64,000 nucleotides of DNA from Chitinophaga hostae (lineage in GTDB: Bacteria > Bacteroidota > Bacteroidia > Chitinophagales > Chitinophagaceae), in NCBI RefSeq assembly GCF_018224885.1, contig NZ_JAGTXB010000018.1:62001-126000 (forward strand). The letters are read 5' to 3'. Shown here in pieces: positions 9,099-17,016 of this stretch. The position numbers and the translations under genes were made by a program. Position 1 is the first letter of the stretch; every line of letters starts with the position of its first letter. Under the pieces are notes generated by a model that saw nothing but the letters and a program-made list of their open reading frames with translations, did no database searches and was not told the origin of the DNA.

Positions 9099-9869
9099 TT
9101 ATGATGTGTGTTTATATCCCAGTTCTGCCCCGCCGCCTACGGGCATAATACAGCCGGTTACAAAACGTGCGTTGTCGGATAACAGGAACGCACATACGCT
9201 GGCTATTTCTATGGCTTCCGGGCAGTAACCCAGTGCATGAATATGATCGAGGTATTGTTCAATCTGTGCCGGGTTAGGCTGCTCTTTACTCCACTGCCGC
9301 AGCATGGGCGTCCATACGCCGGCGGGAGCTACCGCGTTAACCCGGATCCCGTCGCGGGCATAATCCAGTGCCATGGCTTTGGTAAGCGCATTCACCGCAC
9401 CTTTGCTGCCTGCATATGCGGCGTGGTTCTCCTGCCCTATTTCTCCCACCAGGCTGCTGGTATTGAGGATACAACCACGGGATGCTTTCAGCGCAGCAAT
9501 ACCGTATCGCGTAGTATAGTAGATACTGCGGATATTCACATTCATCACCTGCTCCCATTCCGCTTCGGTGGTTTCATGCAACGGTTTCGAAGGACTCGCA
9601 ACACCTGCATTATTATGGATGGCATCGAGCCGCCCATAGGTTTGCAATACCGTGGCAATGGCCGATTCAATGGCAGTACCATCATTCAGATCAGCATGCA
9701 GCAGTAAATGCGGCGCGTTTGTCCCCGTTTTTAATGCCTGTAATGCCGCCTCATCTTTGTCGAGCACCGCTACAGTAGCGCCTTCCTGCATATAAGTGGC
9801 TACACAGGCAGCTCCTATCCCGGATGCCCCGCCGGTAACCAGCACTATTTTATTTTTCAGTATCATCAT
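9099..9869 (-). CDS. SDR dehydrogenase of the fucose operon (L-fucose or KDF dehydrogenase)
   Basis: 256 aa classical SDR: TGGASGIG cofactor motif, NNAG, active-site Ser in NTSSLVG, and Y-x3-K in AAYAGSKGA. It is the first gene of the operon with GH29, fuconate dehydratase and the symporter. Two steps of the oxidative fucose pathway use SDRs: L-fucose to L-fucono-lactone, and 2-keto-3-deoxy-L-fuconate to the 2,4-diketo acid. The sequence does not let me choose between them. No lactonase or diketo-acid hydrolase is adjacent, so the pathway is incomplete here. Confidence 0.85.
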   Translation of the reverse strand: MMILKNKIVLVTGGASGIGAACVATYMQEGATVAVLDKDEAALQALKTGTNAPHLLLHADLNDGTAIESAIATVLQTYGRLDAIHNNAGVASPSKPLHETTEAEWEQVMNVNIRSIYYTTRYGIAALKASRGCILNTSSLVGEIGQENHAAYAGSKGAVNALTKAMALDYARDGIRVNAVAPAGVWTPMLRQWSKEQPNPAQIEQYLDHIHALGYCPEAIEIASVCAFLLSDNARFVTGCIMPVGGGAELGYKHTS

Positions 9870-9961
9870 TCGGATTGTTTCCGTGGAAAATTAAACGTGA
9901 CATACAGGGCGGTTGGCGCCTGGTATCAAAAGTAACAAGTGATAAGGTATATCATCCCGGC

Positions 9962-9993
9962 GAAATTGACTTAAATCAACACTATTTTGACTT
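9962..9993. promoter_or_regulatory. Predicted AraC-type operator, fucose operon 1
   Basis: Two copies of TTGACTT begin at 9966 and 9987, exactly 21 bp apart (two helical turns), as expected for a tandem AraC dimer site. The 27-bp block from 9962 to 9988 recurs with only three mismatches upstream of the GH95 operon (14757-14783). The site lies in the divergent gap between the SDR (93 bp to its ATG) and the AraC gene (about 34 bp to its ATG), so it could control both. Confidence 0.75.
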
Positions 9994-10026
9994 TATTAGT
10001 GAATTTACCTATTTTAGACTGGTAAT

Positions 10027-10905
10027 ATGAAGCCTTTTTTTGCCATACCGGGCGACAAAGCCCTTGAACAGCGTGTATTCCTGGTAAAGGAAATTACACA
10101 GCCATACTTTTCGACCGAGTTCCATTTTCACCATGAGTGTCAGCTGGTATACGTGGTGGAAAGTGCCGGGCGTCGTATTATCGGCGATAACATCGAATAC
10201 TTTGAAAGTGGTGAGCTGATCTTCGTAGGATCCAATACACCGCATGTGTGGCACAATGAGCAGAAGTATTTCGAAGGAAAAGATAAACTGCAGGCCCGGT
10301 CGCTGGCACTCTATATTTCGCCCGACCTGCTGGTGGAACATTTGGATCCTTTCGGTAACGTCAGCGCAGTAAAAAACTGGCTGAAAAAAGCACAACGCGG
10401 CATACAGTTTTATGGCAACGCCAAAACAGCTATACTAACCCTGATGCAGCAAATGCTGCGGGAGCAGGACCTGCCGCAAACCATTTCCTTTATGACCTTG
10501 CTGCAAAAGATGATGGTCACCAAAGAATACCGGCTCCTTGCCGGCACCAACTACGTAAACCTGTATAGCGATAAAGATCAATCCCGCATGGATAACGTCT
10601 TCAAATATATTTTCCGGCATTTTAAAAGAGATATCCCTTTGTCGGAAATAGCAGCCATAGCAGGTATCAACGTACACTCCTTTTGCCGCTTCTTCAAGAG
10701 CAGAACACAAAAATCGTTTACCCATTTTGTAAACGAACTACGAATCGGATACGCCTGCCGCCTGTTGCAGGAAAAGGAAATGTCGATGGCGGAGTTGTCT
10801 AATAAGTGCGGATACAGGAACACTACCCACTTTAATCGCTTCTTCAAAAAAATAAAAGGGAAAACACCGAGGGACTATAAGAGAGAGATTTCGCAACTCG
10901 ATTGA
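10027..10905 (+). CDS. AraC family regulator, predicted fucose activator
   Basis: 292 aa. The N-terminal ~110 residues are a cupin-type sensor (FHHECQLVYVVESAG, SNTPHVW). The C-terminal ~100 residues carry two helix-turn-helix units: IPLSEIAAIAGINVHSFCRFFK and MSMAELSNKCGYRNTTHFNRFFK, then KGKTPRDYK. It is divergent from the fucose operon, with the repeat operator in between, and the same operator occurs before the GH95 operon. It is therefore inferred to sense L-fucose or a catabolite and activate both operons. Its stop codon abuts palindromic element B. Confidence 0.88.
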   Translation: MKPFFAIPGDKALEQRVFLVKEITQPYFSTEFHFHHECQLVYVVESAGRRIIGDNIEYFESGELIFVGSNTPHVWHNEQKYFEGKDKLQARSLALYISPDLLVEHLDPFGNVSAVKNWLKKAQRGIQFYGNAKTAILTLMQQMLREQDLPQTISFMTLLQKMMVTKEYRLLAGTNYVNLYSDKDQSRMDNVFKYIFRHFKRDIPLSEIAAIAGINVHSFCRFFKSRTQKSFTHFVNELRIGYACRLLQEKEMSMAELSNKCGYRNTTHFNRFFKKIKGKTPRDYKREISQLD

Positions 10906-10906
10906 T

Positions 10907-11157
10907 GCGGGATTTTTTCTTGCCCAGGTTTTTTTTTGCCCGGTTTTTTTTTCTTGCCCAGGATTAAACTGATTTTGATGATTTACAGGATTTTTTTCTT
11001 TTTTGATTTTAAAAGATTAGCGTAGATCTAAGCGAATTTGCTTACATCTACGCTAATCTTTTAAAATCAAATTATAATCACAAGAAGAAAATCCTGTAAA
11101 TCATCAAAATCAGTTTAATCCTGGGCAAGAAAAAAAACCGGGCAAGAAAAAATCCGC
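10907..11157. repeat. Long palindromic element B
   Basis: A 251-bp inverted repeat between the convergent AraC and SGNH-hydrolase genes. From outside in, both arms read GCGG(G)ATTTTTTCTTGCCC, CCAGGATTAAACTGATTTT, GATGATTTACAGG, T-run, GATTTTAAAAGATT, AGCGTAGAT, then loop GCGAATTTGC. The left arm holds an extra duplicated T-rich GCCC block (about 16 nt) near its outer end, and the right arm has a small insertion before GATTTTAAAAGATT. It starts one base after the AraC stop and touches the SGNH-hydrolase stop (TAG, 11157-11159), leaving no spare DNA between the genes. Confidence 0.9.
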
Positions 11158-12314
11158 TAAGGGTTTACCAGGAAATGTACGATCCGCGTTACTTCCGCAG
11201 CATCGCCGGTTTCTATTTTCAACTCATGTTTGCCGGGTGCGAGGTCATCTCCGAGGATCAGATACCAGGGCAGGTAAAGGCTTTTGCTCCACTGCGTACG
11301 CAAATCTTTTGTTTGCGGGGCGCCGCCATCGATGCTGTAACGGATGATGCCCGCATCAGGACCGGATACTATACAAATGCCTACCGTTCTGCCGGTGAAA
11401 GGAAATACCAGCGAGGCGTGCGCTTTACCGGATACCAGCATAGGAACTTTTACAAAGCCTTCACGGGTCCCTACGCCGTCGGTGGGTTCCCAGGATGGGA
11501 CCAGGGTAAACCCATCTTTGATGGTCGCTTTGCGTATATCGCCGTAGTCACCATTGGCGTAATTCAGCGGCGCCGATGCTTTGGGCAGTTTTACCGTTAG
11601 CAGCCGCTTAGGGACGGGGCGGTCCAAAGTCAATATCAGCAGTTGTTTGATGGTATTAAAATATAATTGCTGTCCAAAGGGAGATGGATGCAGGTCCTTG
11701 AAATCATCTTTCCAGGTAAACTCGTGTGCATCAATGCGGGTGGTTACTTCTTTGGCCAGGTTTATAAAAGGCAGATGATATTTCCCGGCCAGCTCTTCAT
11801 GCACCTGTACTTCCAGCGGCACTTTACCTGCGCGGTAGTCGGCCATTTTATCTTCATCCGCGAAGGCCATAAGTACAATGTTCATCTGCGGGTTGGCCGT
11901 CAACGCATGACGGATAATACCTTCCATGGCCCTGCGTTGTGTTTGTTCGTTAGTACCGTTTACATGATCATTTACCGCGGCTTCCAAAAACAACAGGTCT
12001 GTTTTTCCCTTGTCCAGTACATCCTGCTTAAAGCGGAAGGCGTGCGGCAAACTTCCCAGAGAAGGAATGCCGGCGTTGATAAACCGGAATTCCGTAGCGG
12101 GATAGGTGTCCTCCAGGTAAGTACATACCTTGCCACGCCAGCCTTCCATGTTGGTGATAGAACCGCCCAGAAAAGTAACAGTGGCTGCTTTACCGGCTTT
12201 AATATGGTACAGGGCATTATCCAGGTTGCCATACCGCTCTATAAATTTCTCCTGTGCCTGCGCAGTAACGGTAACGACTATACTCAGCAGCAGCCACACA
12301 TATTTTCTTATCAT
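11157..12314 (-). CDS. Secreted SGNH/GDSL hydrolase
   Basis: 385 aa, signal peptide MIRKYVWLLLSIVVTVTAQAQ. SGNH blocks are visible: GGSITN (nucleophile Ser, block I), NAGIPSLGS (block II), AAVNDHVNG (block III Asn) and DLHPSPFG (block V His). The C-terminal ~130 residues look like a beta-sandwich. It starts inside the GH95 stop (4-bp ATGA overlap), so it is translated together with the fucosidase. It probably removes acetyl or other esters from fucosylated glycans so the fucosidase can act. In block V the Asp is two rather than three residues before His (FKDLHP), so the triad acid is uncertain. Confidence 0.8.
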   Translation of the reverse strand: MIRKYVWLLLSIVVTVTAQAQEKFIERYGNLDNALYHIKAGKAATVTFLGGSITNMEGWRGKVCTYLEDTYPATEFRFINAGIPSLGSLPHAFRFKQDVLDKGKTDLLFLEAAVNDHVNGTNEQTQRRAMEGIIRHALTANPQMNIVLMAFADEDKMADYRAGKVPLEVQVHEELAGKYHLPFINLAKEVTTRIDAHEFTWKDDFKDLHPSPFGQQLYFNTIKQLLILTLDRPVPKRLLTVKLPKASAPLNYANGDYGDIRKATIKDGFTLVPSWEPTDGVGTREGFVKVPMLVSGKAHASLVFPFTGRTVGICIVSGPDAGIIRYSIDGGAPQTKDLRTQWSKSLYLPWYLILGDDLAPGKHELKIETGDAAEVTRIVHFLVNP

Positions 12315-14686
12315 ATTTTTGTTGGTTGAATCTTCGTGATAACACCGTTTACCTTTACGCTGACCTTTTTACCAGGGTTACCTGTAATGCGGTAACTGGT
12401 CACTTTACCATCTTTCCAGCTCATGTCAACGATATAATTTCCCCTGGCTTTTAATCCTTTTACCATTCCTTCTTTTTTCCAAACATCCGGCAGGGCGGGC
12501 AACAGGTCTATAAAACCGGCGTGACTTTGCAGCAGCATTTCTGCCAGACCTGCGGCAGCGCCGAAATTACCATCTATCTGGAACGGGGGACCGGCAGATA
12601 ACAGGTTCGGGTAAACGCCTCCGCCGGCGCCATAGTTGATATTCGTTTTCAGCGTAGGTTTCATGATTTCCGTGAATAATTTATAGGCACGGTTCCCGTC
12701 ATGTAATCTTGCCCAGAACAATAATTTATACGCAATAGACCAGCTGGGGCCATCGTCGCCTCTTACCTCCAGCGTTTTTTTACAGGCTGCTGCCAGTGCT
12801 GGTGTTTGTTCGGGTGTGATCAATGAAGCAGGGTACAGTCCATATAAGTGGGAAATATGGCGATGCTGCGGTTCCGGTTCTTTGTATTCTTCCAGCCATT
12901 CCATCAGGCGGCCGTCTTTACCAATTTGCCCGGCCGGCGGCAGCTGTTTCAGCTTTGCTTCCAGCGTACTGCGAAAGGCAGCATCTTTGCCCAGTGTACG
13001 TGATGCCGTGATCACATTCATAAACAGTTCCCGGATGATCTGGTTATCGATCGTAGGCCCGTTACAGATACTGGCTGTTTTACCGTTGGGCAGGTAAAAA
13101 GAATTTTCCGGGGAAGAAGAGGGTGATGTTACCAACCAACCTGTTTTCCCGTCTTTTATCAGCATGCTGTTGTAAAATGCTGCAGAGCCTTTGAGTATGG
13201 GGTAAATATCTTCCAGGTATTTTACATCATTGGTAAATGCGTAGTGCTCCCACAGGTTGTTGCACAACCATCCGGAGCCCGACTTGGTAGTACCCCAGGA
13301 CGCGCTCTCTCCGGGCTCGGTAAAGCCCCATACGTTGGTAATCACATGCGCTACCCATCCTTCCGCATGATAGTAGGCTTTGGCGGTTCTTTCGCCGGGT
13401 TTTACCAGTCCGTGTACAAGATCTGCCAGTGGCAGGTTTAATTCAGACAGGTTGCTCACTTCCACGGGCCAGTGGTTCATTTGTACGTTCACATCCAGGT
13501 GGTAGTCGCCGTTCCAGGGCGTATGGATCTGGTTAGCCCAGAGGCCCTGTAAATTCGGGGGCAATAGTCCTACTCTTGTGCTGCTGATGGTAAGATACCG
13601 GCCGTACTGATAAAACAATACCGGCAATCCATTATCCCCATCGGGATGTTGCCGGAAAGCCAGCAACCGCTGATCTGTAGGCAGTTGCGCCTGCTCCCCG
13701 TTATTATTGCCGCCCAACTCCGCACTAACCCTGTCGAATAAACGCCGGAAGGCTTTAATGTGTTCCTGCTTTTGCGCTGCGTAGTCTTTCTGCATGGCGG
13801 CAGCCAGCACCTGCTGCATTGTTGCTTCGTAACCGGGGTTCCTGAAATCGGTGGCGGTGGATATATATATAATCGCTTCCGTGGCATCTTTAATAACCAG
13901 GGTATCTTTCTCTGCAGCCAGCTGTCCGTCTTTCAACTTCGCCTGTACCCTGGTAAGGTATTTCATTCCGGGGGCGCTGGTTCCGCTTTCCAGTTCGCCG
14001 GACATCTGTAATGCTGTACCCGCCATTTTGATACCGGCTCTTTCCGGGCGGCTGATCGCCACCTTTACATGGAGTTGTCCGGGTTTGCTGGCGGTTAATC
14101 GGATGATGGCGGCATCATCGCCAAAACTGGTGAAGTATTCGCGGGTATAAGTTATACCGTTTACCTCGAATACGGTGGTGGCAACAGCATCATTTAAAGA
14201 GAGCGTTCTTTCGTAACGGGTGGGTGATACCGGTTGGGTAGCTGCCGGATAACTGAACTGCAGGGTGAGCTCTCCGAGCATCTGGAAGCAGCCAAATGGC
14301 ACGTCGCCAGAGCCTTTGCCGGTGCACACAAATGATTGGTCCATTAAGGCCTGGGCCTCATTGTTCTTTCCTTCTGCGAGCAGTTTTCGGATGGCGGGCA
14401 ACTGTTTCCACGCCTCGTAGTTGTTGGCATCCTGGGGGGCGCCGGACCACAAGGTGATATCATTTAAAACAATCTTTTCCTGCGTTACATTGCCATCGGG
14501 CGTAATACCGATGCGGCCATTCCCTAACGGCAGGGTTTCTTCCCATACCTGTGCAGGTTTGTCGTACCAAAGCCGCAATGACTTTTGTTGCGCACGGCCG
14601 GGTAATGGCAGCAAATAAAAAATAATAAAGGCTGATACCAGCCGGCTGGTGAAATAACACGTGGAATGGTGGCTCATAACTATCAA
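12311..14686 (-). CDS. GH95 family alpha-L-fucosidase
   Basis: 791 aa with an N-terminal hydrophobic export signal. The N-terminal beta-domain opens with LRLWYDKPAQVWEETLPLGNGRIG, typical of GH95. The (alpha/alpha)6 barrel contains HLDVNVQMNHWP (N400, N404), SPSSSPEN with the likely acid Glu, and QIDGNFGAAAG with the likely general-base Asp. GH95 enzymes act by inversion, usually on alpha-1,2-linked fucose or related L-galactose. It is first in an operon with the SGNH hydrolase. Its promoter carries the same 21-bp repeat operator as fucose operon 1, which supports a shared regulon. Confidence 0.92.
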   Translation of the reverse strand: MIVMSHHSTCYFTSRLVSAFIIFYLLPLPGRAQQKSLRLWYDKPAQVWEETLPLGNGRIGITPDGNVTQEKIVLNDITLWSGAPQDANNYEAWKQLPAIRKLLAEGKNNEAQALMDQSFVCTGKGSGDVPFGCFQMLGELTLQFSYPAATQPVSPTRYERTLSLNDAVATTVFEVNGITYTREYFTSFGDDAAIIRLTASKPGQLHVKVAISRPERAGIKMAGTALQMSGELESGTSAPGMKYLTRVQAKLKDGQLAAEKDTLVIKDATEAIIYISTATDFRNPGYEATMQQVLAAAMQKDYAAQKQEHIKAFRRLFDRVSAELGGNNNGEQAQLPTDQRLLAFRQHPDGDNGLPVLFYQYGRYLTISSTRVGLLPPNLQGLWANQIHTPWNGDYHLDVNVQMNHWPVEVSNLSELNLPLADLVHGLVKPGERTAKAYYHAEGWVAHVITNVWGFTEPGESASWGTTKSGSGWLCNNLWEHYAFTNDVKYLEDIYPILKGSAAFYNSMLIKDGKTGWLVTSPSSSPENSFYLPNGKTASICNGPTIDNQIIRELFMNVITASRTLGKDAAFRSTLEAKLKQLPPAGQIGKDGRLMEWLEEYKEPEPQHRHISHLYGLYPASLITPEQTPALAAACKKTLEVRGDDGPSWSIAYKLLFWARLHDGNRAYKLFTEIMKPTLKTNINYGAGGGVYPNLLSAGPPFQIDGNFGAAAGLAEMLLQSHAGFIDLLPALPDVWKKEGMVKGLKARGNYIVDMSWKDGKVTSYRITGNPGKKVSVKVNGVITKIQPTKI

Positions 14687-14756
14687 TCGGCGCCGTATAT
14701 TTTATGGACATGCCGAAGGAATAAAATTACATGGAGATTTGATCCAATGATTACAG

Positions 14757-14788
14757 GAAATTGACTTTAACCAACACTATATTAACTT
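14757..14788. promoter_or_regulatory. Predicted AraC-type operator, fucose operon 2
   Basis: TTGACTT at 14761 and TTAACTT at 14782 are spaced exactly 21 bp. The block 14757-14783 matches 9962-9988 at 24 of 27 positions, in the same orientation relative to the transcribed operon. It lies 71 bp upstream of the GH95 ATG. Confidence 0.75.
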
Positions 14789-14807
14789 ACCGATAACCGG
14801 GAAAAGC

Positions 14808-15863
14808 TTACTTTCCTCTCACCATGCTCCTGATCTTTAAACTGGCGGGCATGGTAGTGAGGTAGCCGTTGTTAACGATATAGGTAAATATAAAGCCGGT
14901 TATTTTTTTCTCGCGGTTGATCCAGGGATGGCTGCCAAAGAGGCCGGGGCTGGTGTTTTCGATCAACACATCACCGGGGCCGGTCACATCCCGCCAGTTG
15001 CCGATACCATAGATGCCTTTTGTTTGCAGCAATGCCACAGGGTAGGGAGAATAAGCTACTGTGGCGTTGGTAGTTTGTGGCTGTTCCATGGCGGTAACCG
15101 CGGCTTCGCTGAGTACACGGGTACCATTGGCGGCAACGCCTTTGTTCATGACCATATAGAGGAAACGCATATAATCGTCAGGAGTACTGCGGGCGCCCCC
15201 GCCGATCTGCGGATTGGCGGTCAGTCCAAAATCGGTGTTGGTCATGCCGCACGGCGTAAACACTTTTTCTGCCGCCAGCGTTTTCCAGTCTTTACCCGAA
15301 GCCACTTCACAAACGCGGCCGGCTACCTGCATACTTACGCCGCCATAATAAAATGTTGAACCCGGCGTATACGACAGGGGCACGTTTTGCGCGATACCAT
15401 CCGCCGCAGCGGCAAGGGTGATCAACACATTGGATTCATAGCCCTGGGTAGAGTTTCCGGGGAAACCTGAGGTATGGGAAAACAACTGGGCGATGGTAAT
15501 ATTCCCCTTGTGCCGGGTGGTGAACAGGGGCAGAAATTTACCTACGGTATCTGTCAGTTTAATTTTGCCTTCGTCTACCAGGCTCATTACCACGGCGGCC
15601 GACAACCATTTGGAGCAGGAAGCGATCAGTTGCCGGGTACCGCCGTCATATCCTCCAAATCCTTTGGCATACACCGTTTTTCCATCTACCTGTATAACAG
15701 CATATGCTTTACCACCAAAATCATTGTTGGCAGCATCGGTCATTACTTTACCCACGTCGCTGTAATCGGGTGTAATAATTGTTTTGGATTCGGACTTGCT
15801 GCAGCCGGCAAACAGCACGGCTGCAAAGCAAAACAGGAAATAACAGTGCAGGTCTTTTTTCAT
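14808..15863 (-). CDS. Beta-lactamase-fold serine hydrolase lipoprotein
   Basis: 351 aa. Signal peptide with lipobox (AAVLFAGC), so a lipoprotein of the periplasm or outer membrane. The class C beta-lactamase/esterase fold is shown by the SCSK motif (S-x-x-K nucleophile), TPGSTFYYGGVSMQVAGR for the tyrosine region, and FSHTSGFPG. Members range from DD-peptidases to esterases and lactonases, so the substrate is open. Its start faces the HAD gene divergently. It lies next to the GH95 operon promoter but is probably a separate transcript. Confidence 0.85.
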   Translation of the reverse strand: MKKDLHCYFLFCFAAVLFAGCSKSESKTIITPDYSDVGKVMTDAANNDFGGKAYAVIQVDGKTVYAKGFGGYDGGTRQLIASCSKWLSAAVVMSLVDEGKIKLTDTVGKFLPLFTTRHKGNITIAQLFSHTSGFPGNSTQGYESNVLITLAAAADGIAQNVPLSYTPGSTFYYGGVSMQVAGRVCEVASGKDWKTLAAEKVFTPCGMTNTDFGLTANPQIGGGARSTPDDYMRFLYMVMNKGVAANGTRVLSEAAVTAMEQPQTTNATVAYSPYPVALLQTKGIYGIGNWRDVTGPGDVLIENTSPGLFGSHPWINREKKITGFIFTYIVNNGYLTTMPASLKIRSMVRGK

Positions 15864-15926
15864 GTGCGTAAGCTAAGAAATTAATAAAACTTATTCAACC
15901 TCCCCTTTTTCGTTAATTTGCCCTCT

Positions 15927-16571
15927 ATGCATTATAATAACGTTCTTTTTGATCTGGATGGTACGTTAACAGATCCAAAAACAGGTATTACAAAATCCGT
16001 GCAGTATGCGTTGGAAAAGGCAGGCATTTATGAAGGTGACCTGTCAAAGTTGTTACCGTTTATTGGCCCTCCCCTGCAACAATCGTTTATGGATTTCTAT
16101 GCTTTTACGGAAACCCAGGCCTGGGAAGCGGTTCATGCCTACCGGGAATATTTTAAAACCACCGGCATCTACGAAAACGAACGTTATGAGGGTATTCCCG
16201 AGCTGCTGACCACGCTGCAATCGCAGGGCCGCCGTTTATTTGTAGCCACCTCCAAACCAAAGGTATTTGCTGATATAGTAATCGGGCATTTTAATCTTGG
16301 CAGTTACTTCACGGCTGTTTATGGCAGCCAACTCGATGGTACCCATGCCGATAAAGGAGAACTGATCCGCCACCTGCTCGAAACCGAACATCTGGCTGCC
16401 GCCGATACCATTATGATAGGTGACCGCAAACACGATATTATCGGCGCAAGGAAAAACAATATCGCCTGCATTGGCGTAGGCTACGGTTACGGCAGTACGG
16501 AAGAACTCACCGCTGCTGCACCGGATTTCATGTGCAGGTCTGTTGGGGAGCTTTTAGCCATTAGCTTTTAG
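15927..16571 (+). CDS. HAD family hydrolase, phosphoglycolate-phosphatase-like
   Basis: 214 aa from ATG 15927; a TTG nine bases earlier is a possible but less likely start. HAD motif I is FDLDGTLTD (nucleophile Asp), motif II/III are VATSKPK and the Lys region, and motif IV is MIGDRKHDIIGA. The cap is alpha-helical, as in the phosphoglycolate phosphatase (Gph/PpaX) group, so it likely removes phosphate from small metabolites. The last residues LLAISF and the stop codon are encoded by the outer end of palindromic element C, which starts at about 16549. The original C-terminus may have been replaced. Confidence 0.85.
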   Translation: MHYNNVLFDLDGTLTDPKTGITKSVQYALEKAGIYEGDLSKLLPFIGPPLQQSFMDFYAFTETQAWEAVHAYREYFKTTGIYENERYEGIPELLTTLQSQGRRLFVATSKPKVFADIVIGHFNLGSYFTAVYGSQLDGTHADKGELIRHLLETEHLAAADTIMIGDRKHDIIGARKNNIACIGVGYGYGSTEELTAAAPDFMCRSVGELLAISF

Positions 16572-16831
16572 CTTTTAGCAAAAATGCAGCGGATTTTGTC
16601 TTTGGGCAGGATTAAACTGATTTTTGTTGATTAGAGGATTTTACTTTTTTGATTTAAAAGATTAAAAAAGATTTGGGAAGATATAAGCGGATAAAATTCG
16701 CCTATCTCTTCCCAAATCTTTTAAAATCAAAAAATCACATGAATAAAATCCTCTAATCAACAAAAATCAGTTTAATCCTGCCCAAAGACAAAATCCGCTG
16801 CATTTTTGCTAAAAGCTAATGGCTAAAAGCT
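16549..16831. repeat. Long palindromic element C
   Basis: A 283-bp inverted repeat. Outermost is a TTAGCTTTTAGC-type module with ATGCAGCGG. Inside that are GGATTTTGTCTTTGGGCAGG, ATTAAACTGATTTT, TTGATTAGAGG, T-run, GATTTAAAAGATT and TTTGGGAAGATATAAGCG, around an AT-rich loop near 16690-16698. The arms match closely, with small insertions near the GATTTAAAAGATT part. The left end overlaps the last codons of the HAD gene. Unlike A and B, it lies between two genes on the same strand. Confidence 0.9.
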
Positions 16832-17016
16832 AAAAAAAATTGCTTATTAGCCCTTTATTAAGGCATCCGTTAGTTCCTCTCTGCGTACTTGCAGGAAGTT
16901 TCCACGATGATATCCATAGCCCGGCATTGTTCTAAGAAAACCACATCAGTTGTTTCATTCACTAACAGCTGATAGGAGAATCCGATAGTAATTCCTAAAC
17001 TTCAATTATTCCACAC
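16832..17016. other. Upstream region of the GH71/99-like gene
   Basis: 185 bp between element C and the next ATG with no coding frame I can support. It presumably carries the promoter of the secreted glycosidase-like gene, but no clear TAnnTTTG box with a -33 partner was found. Confidence 0.4.
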
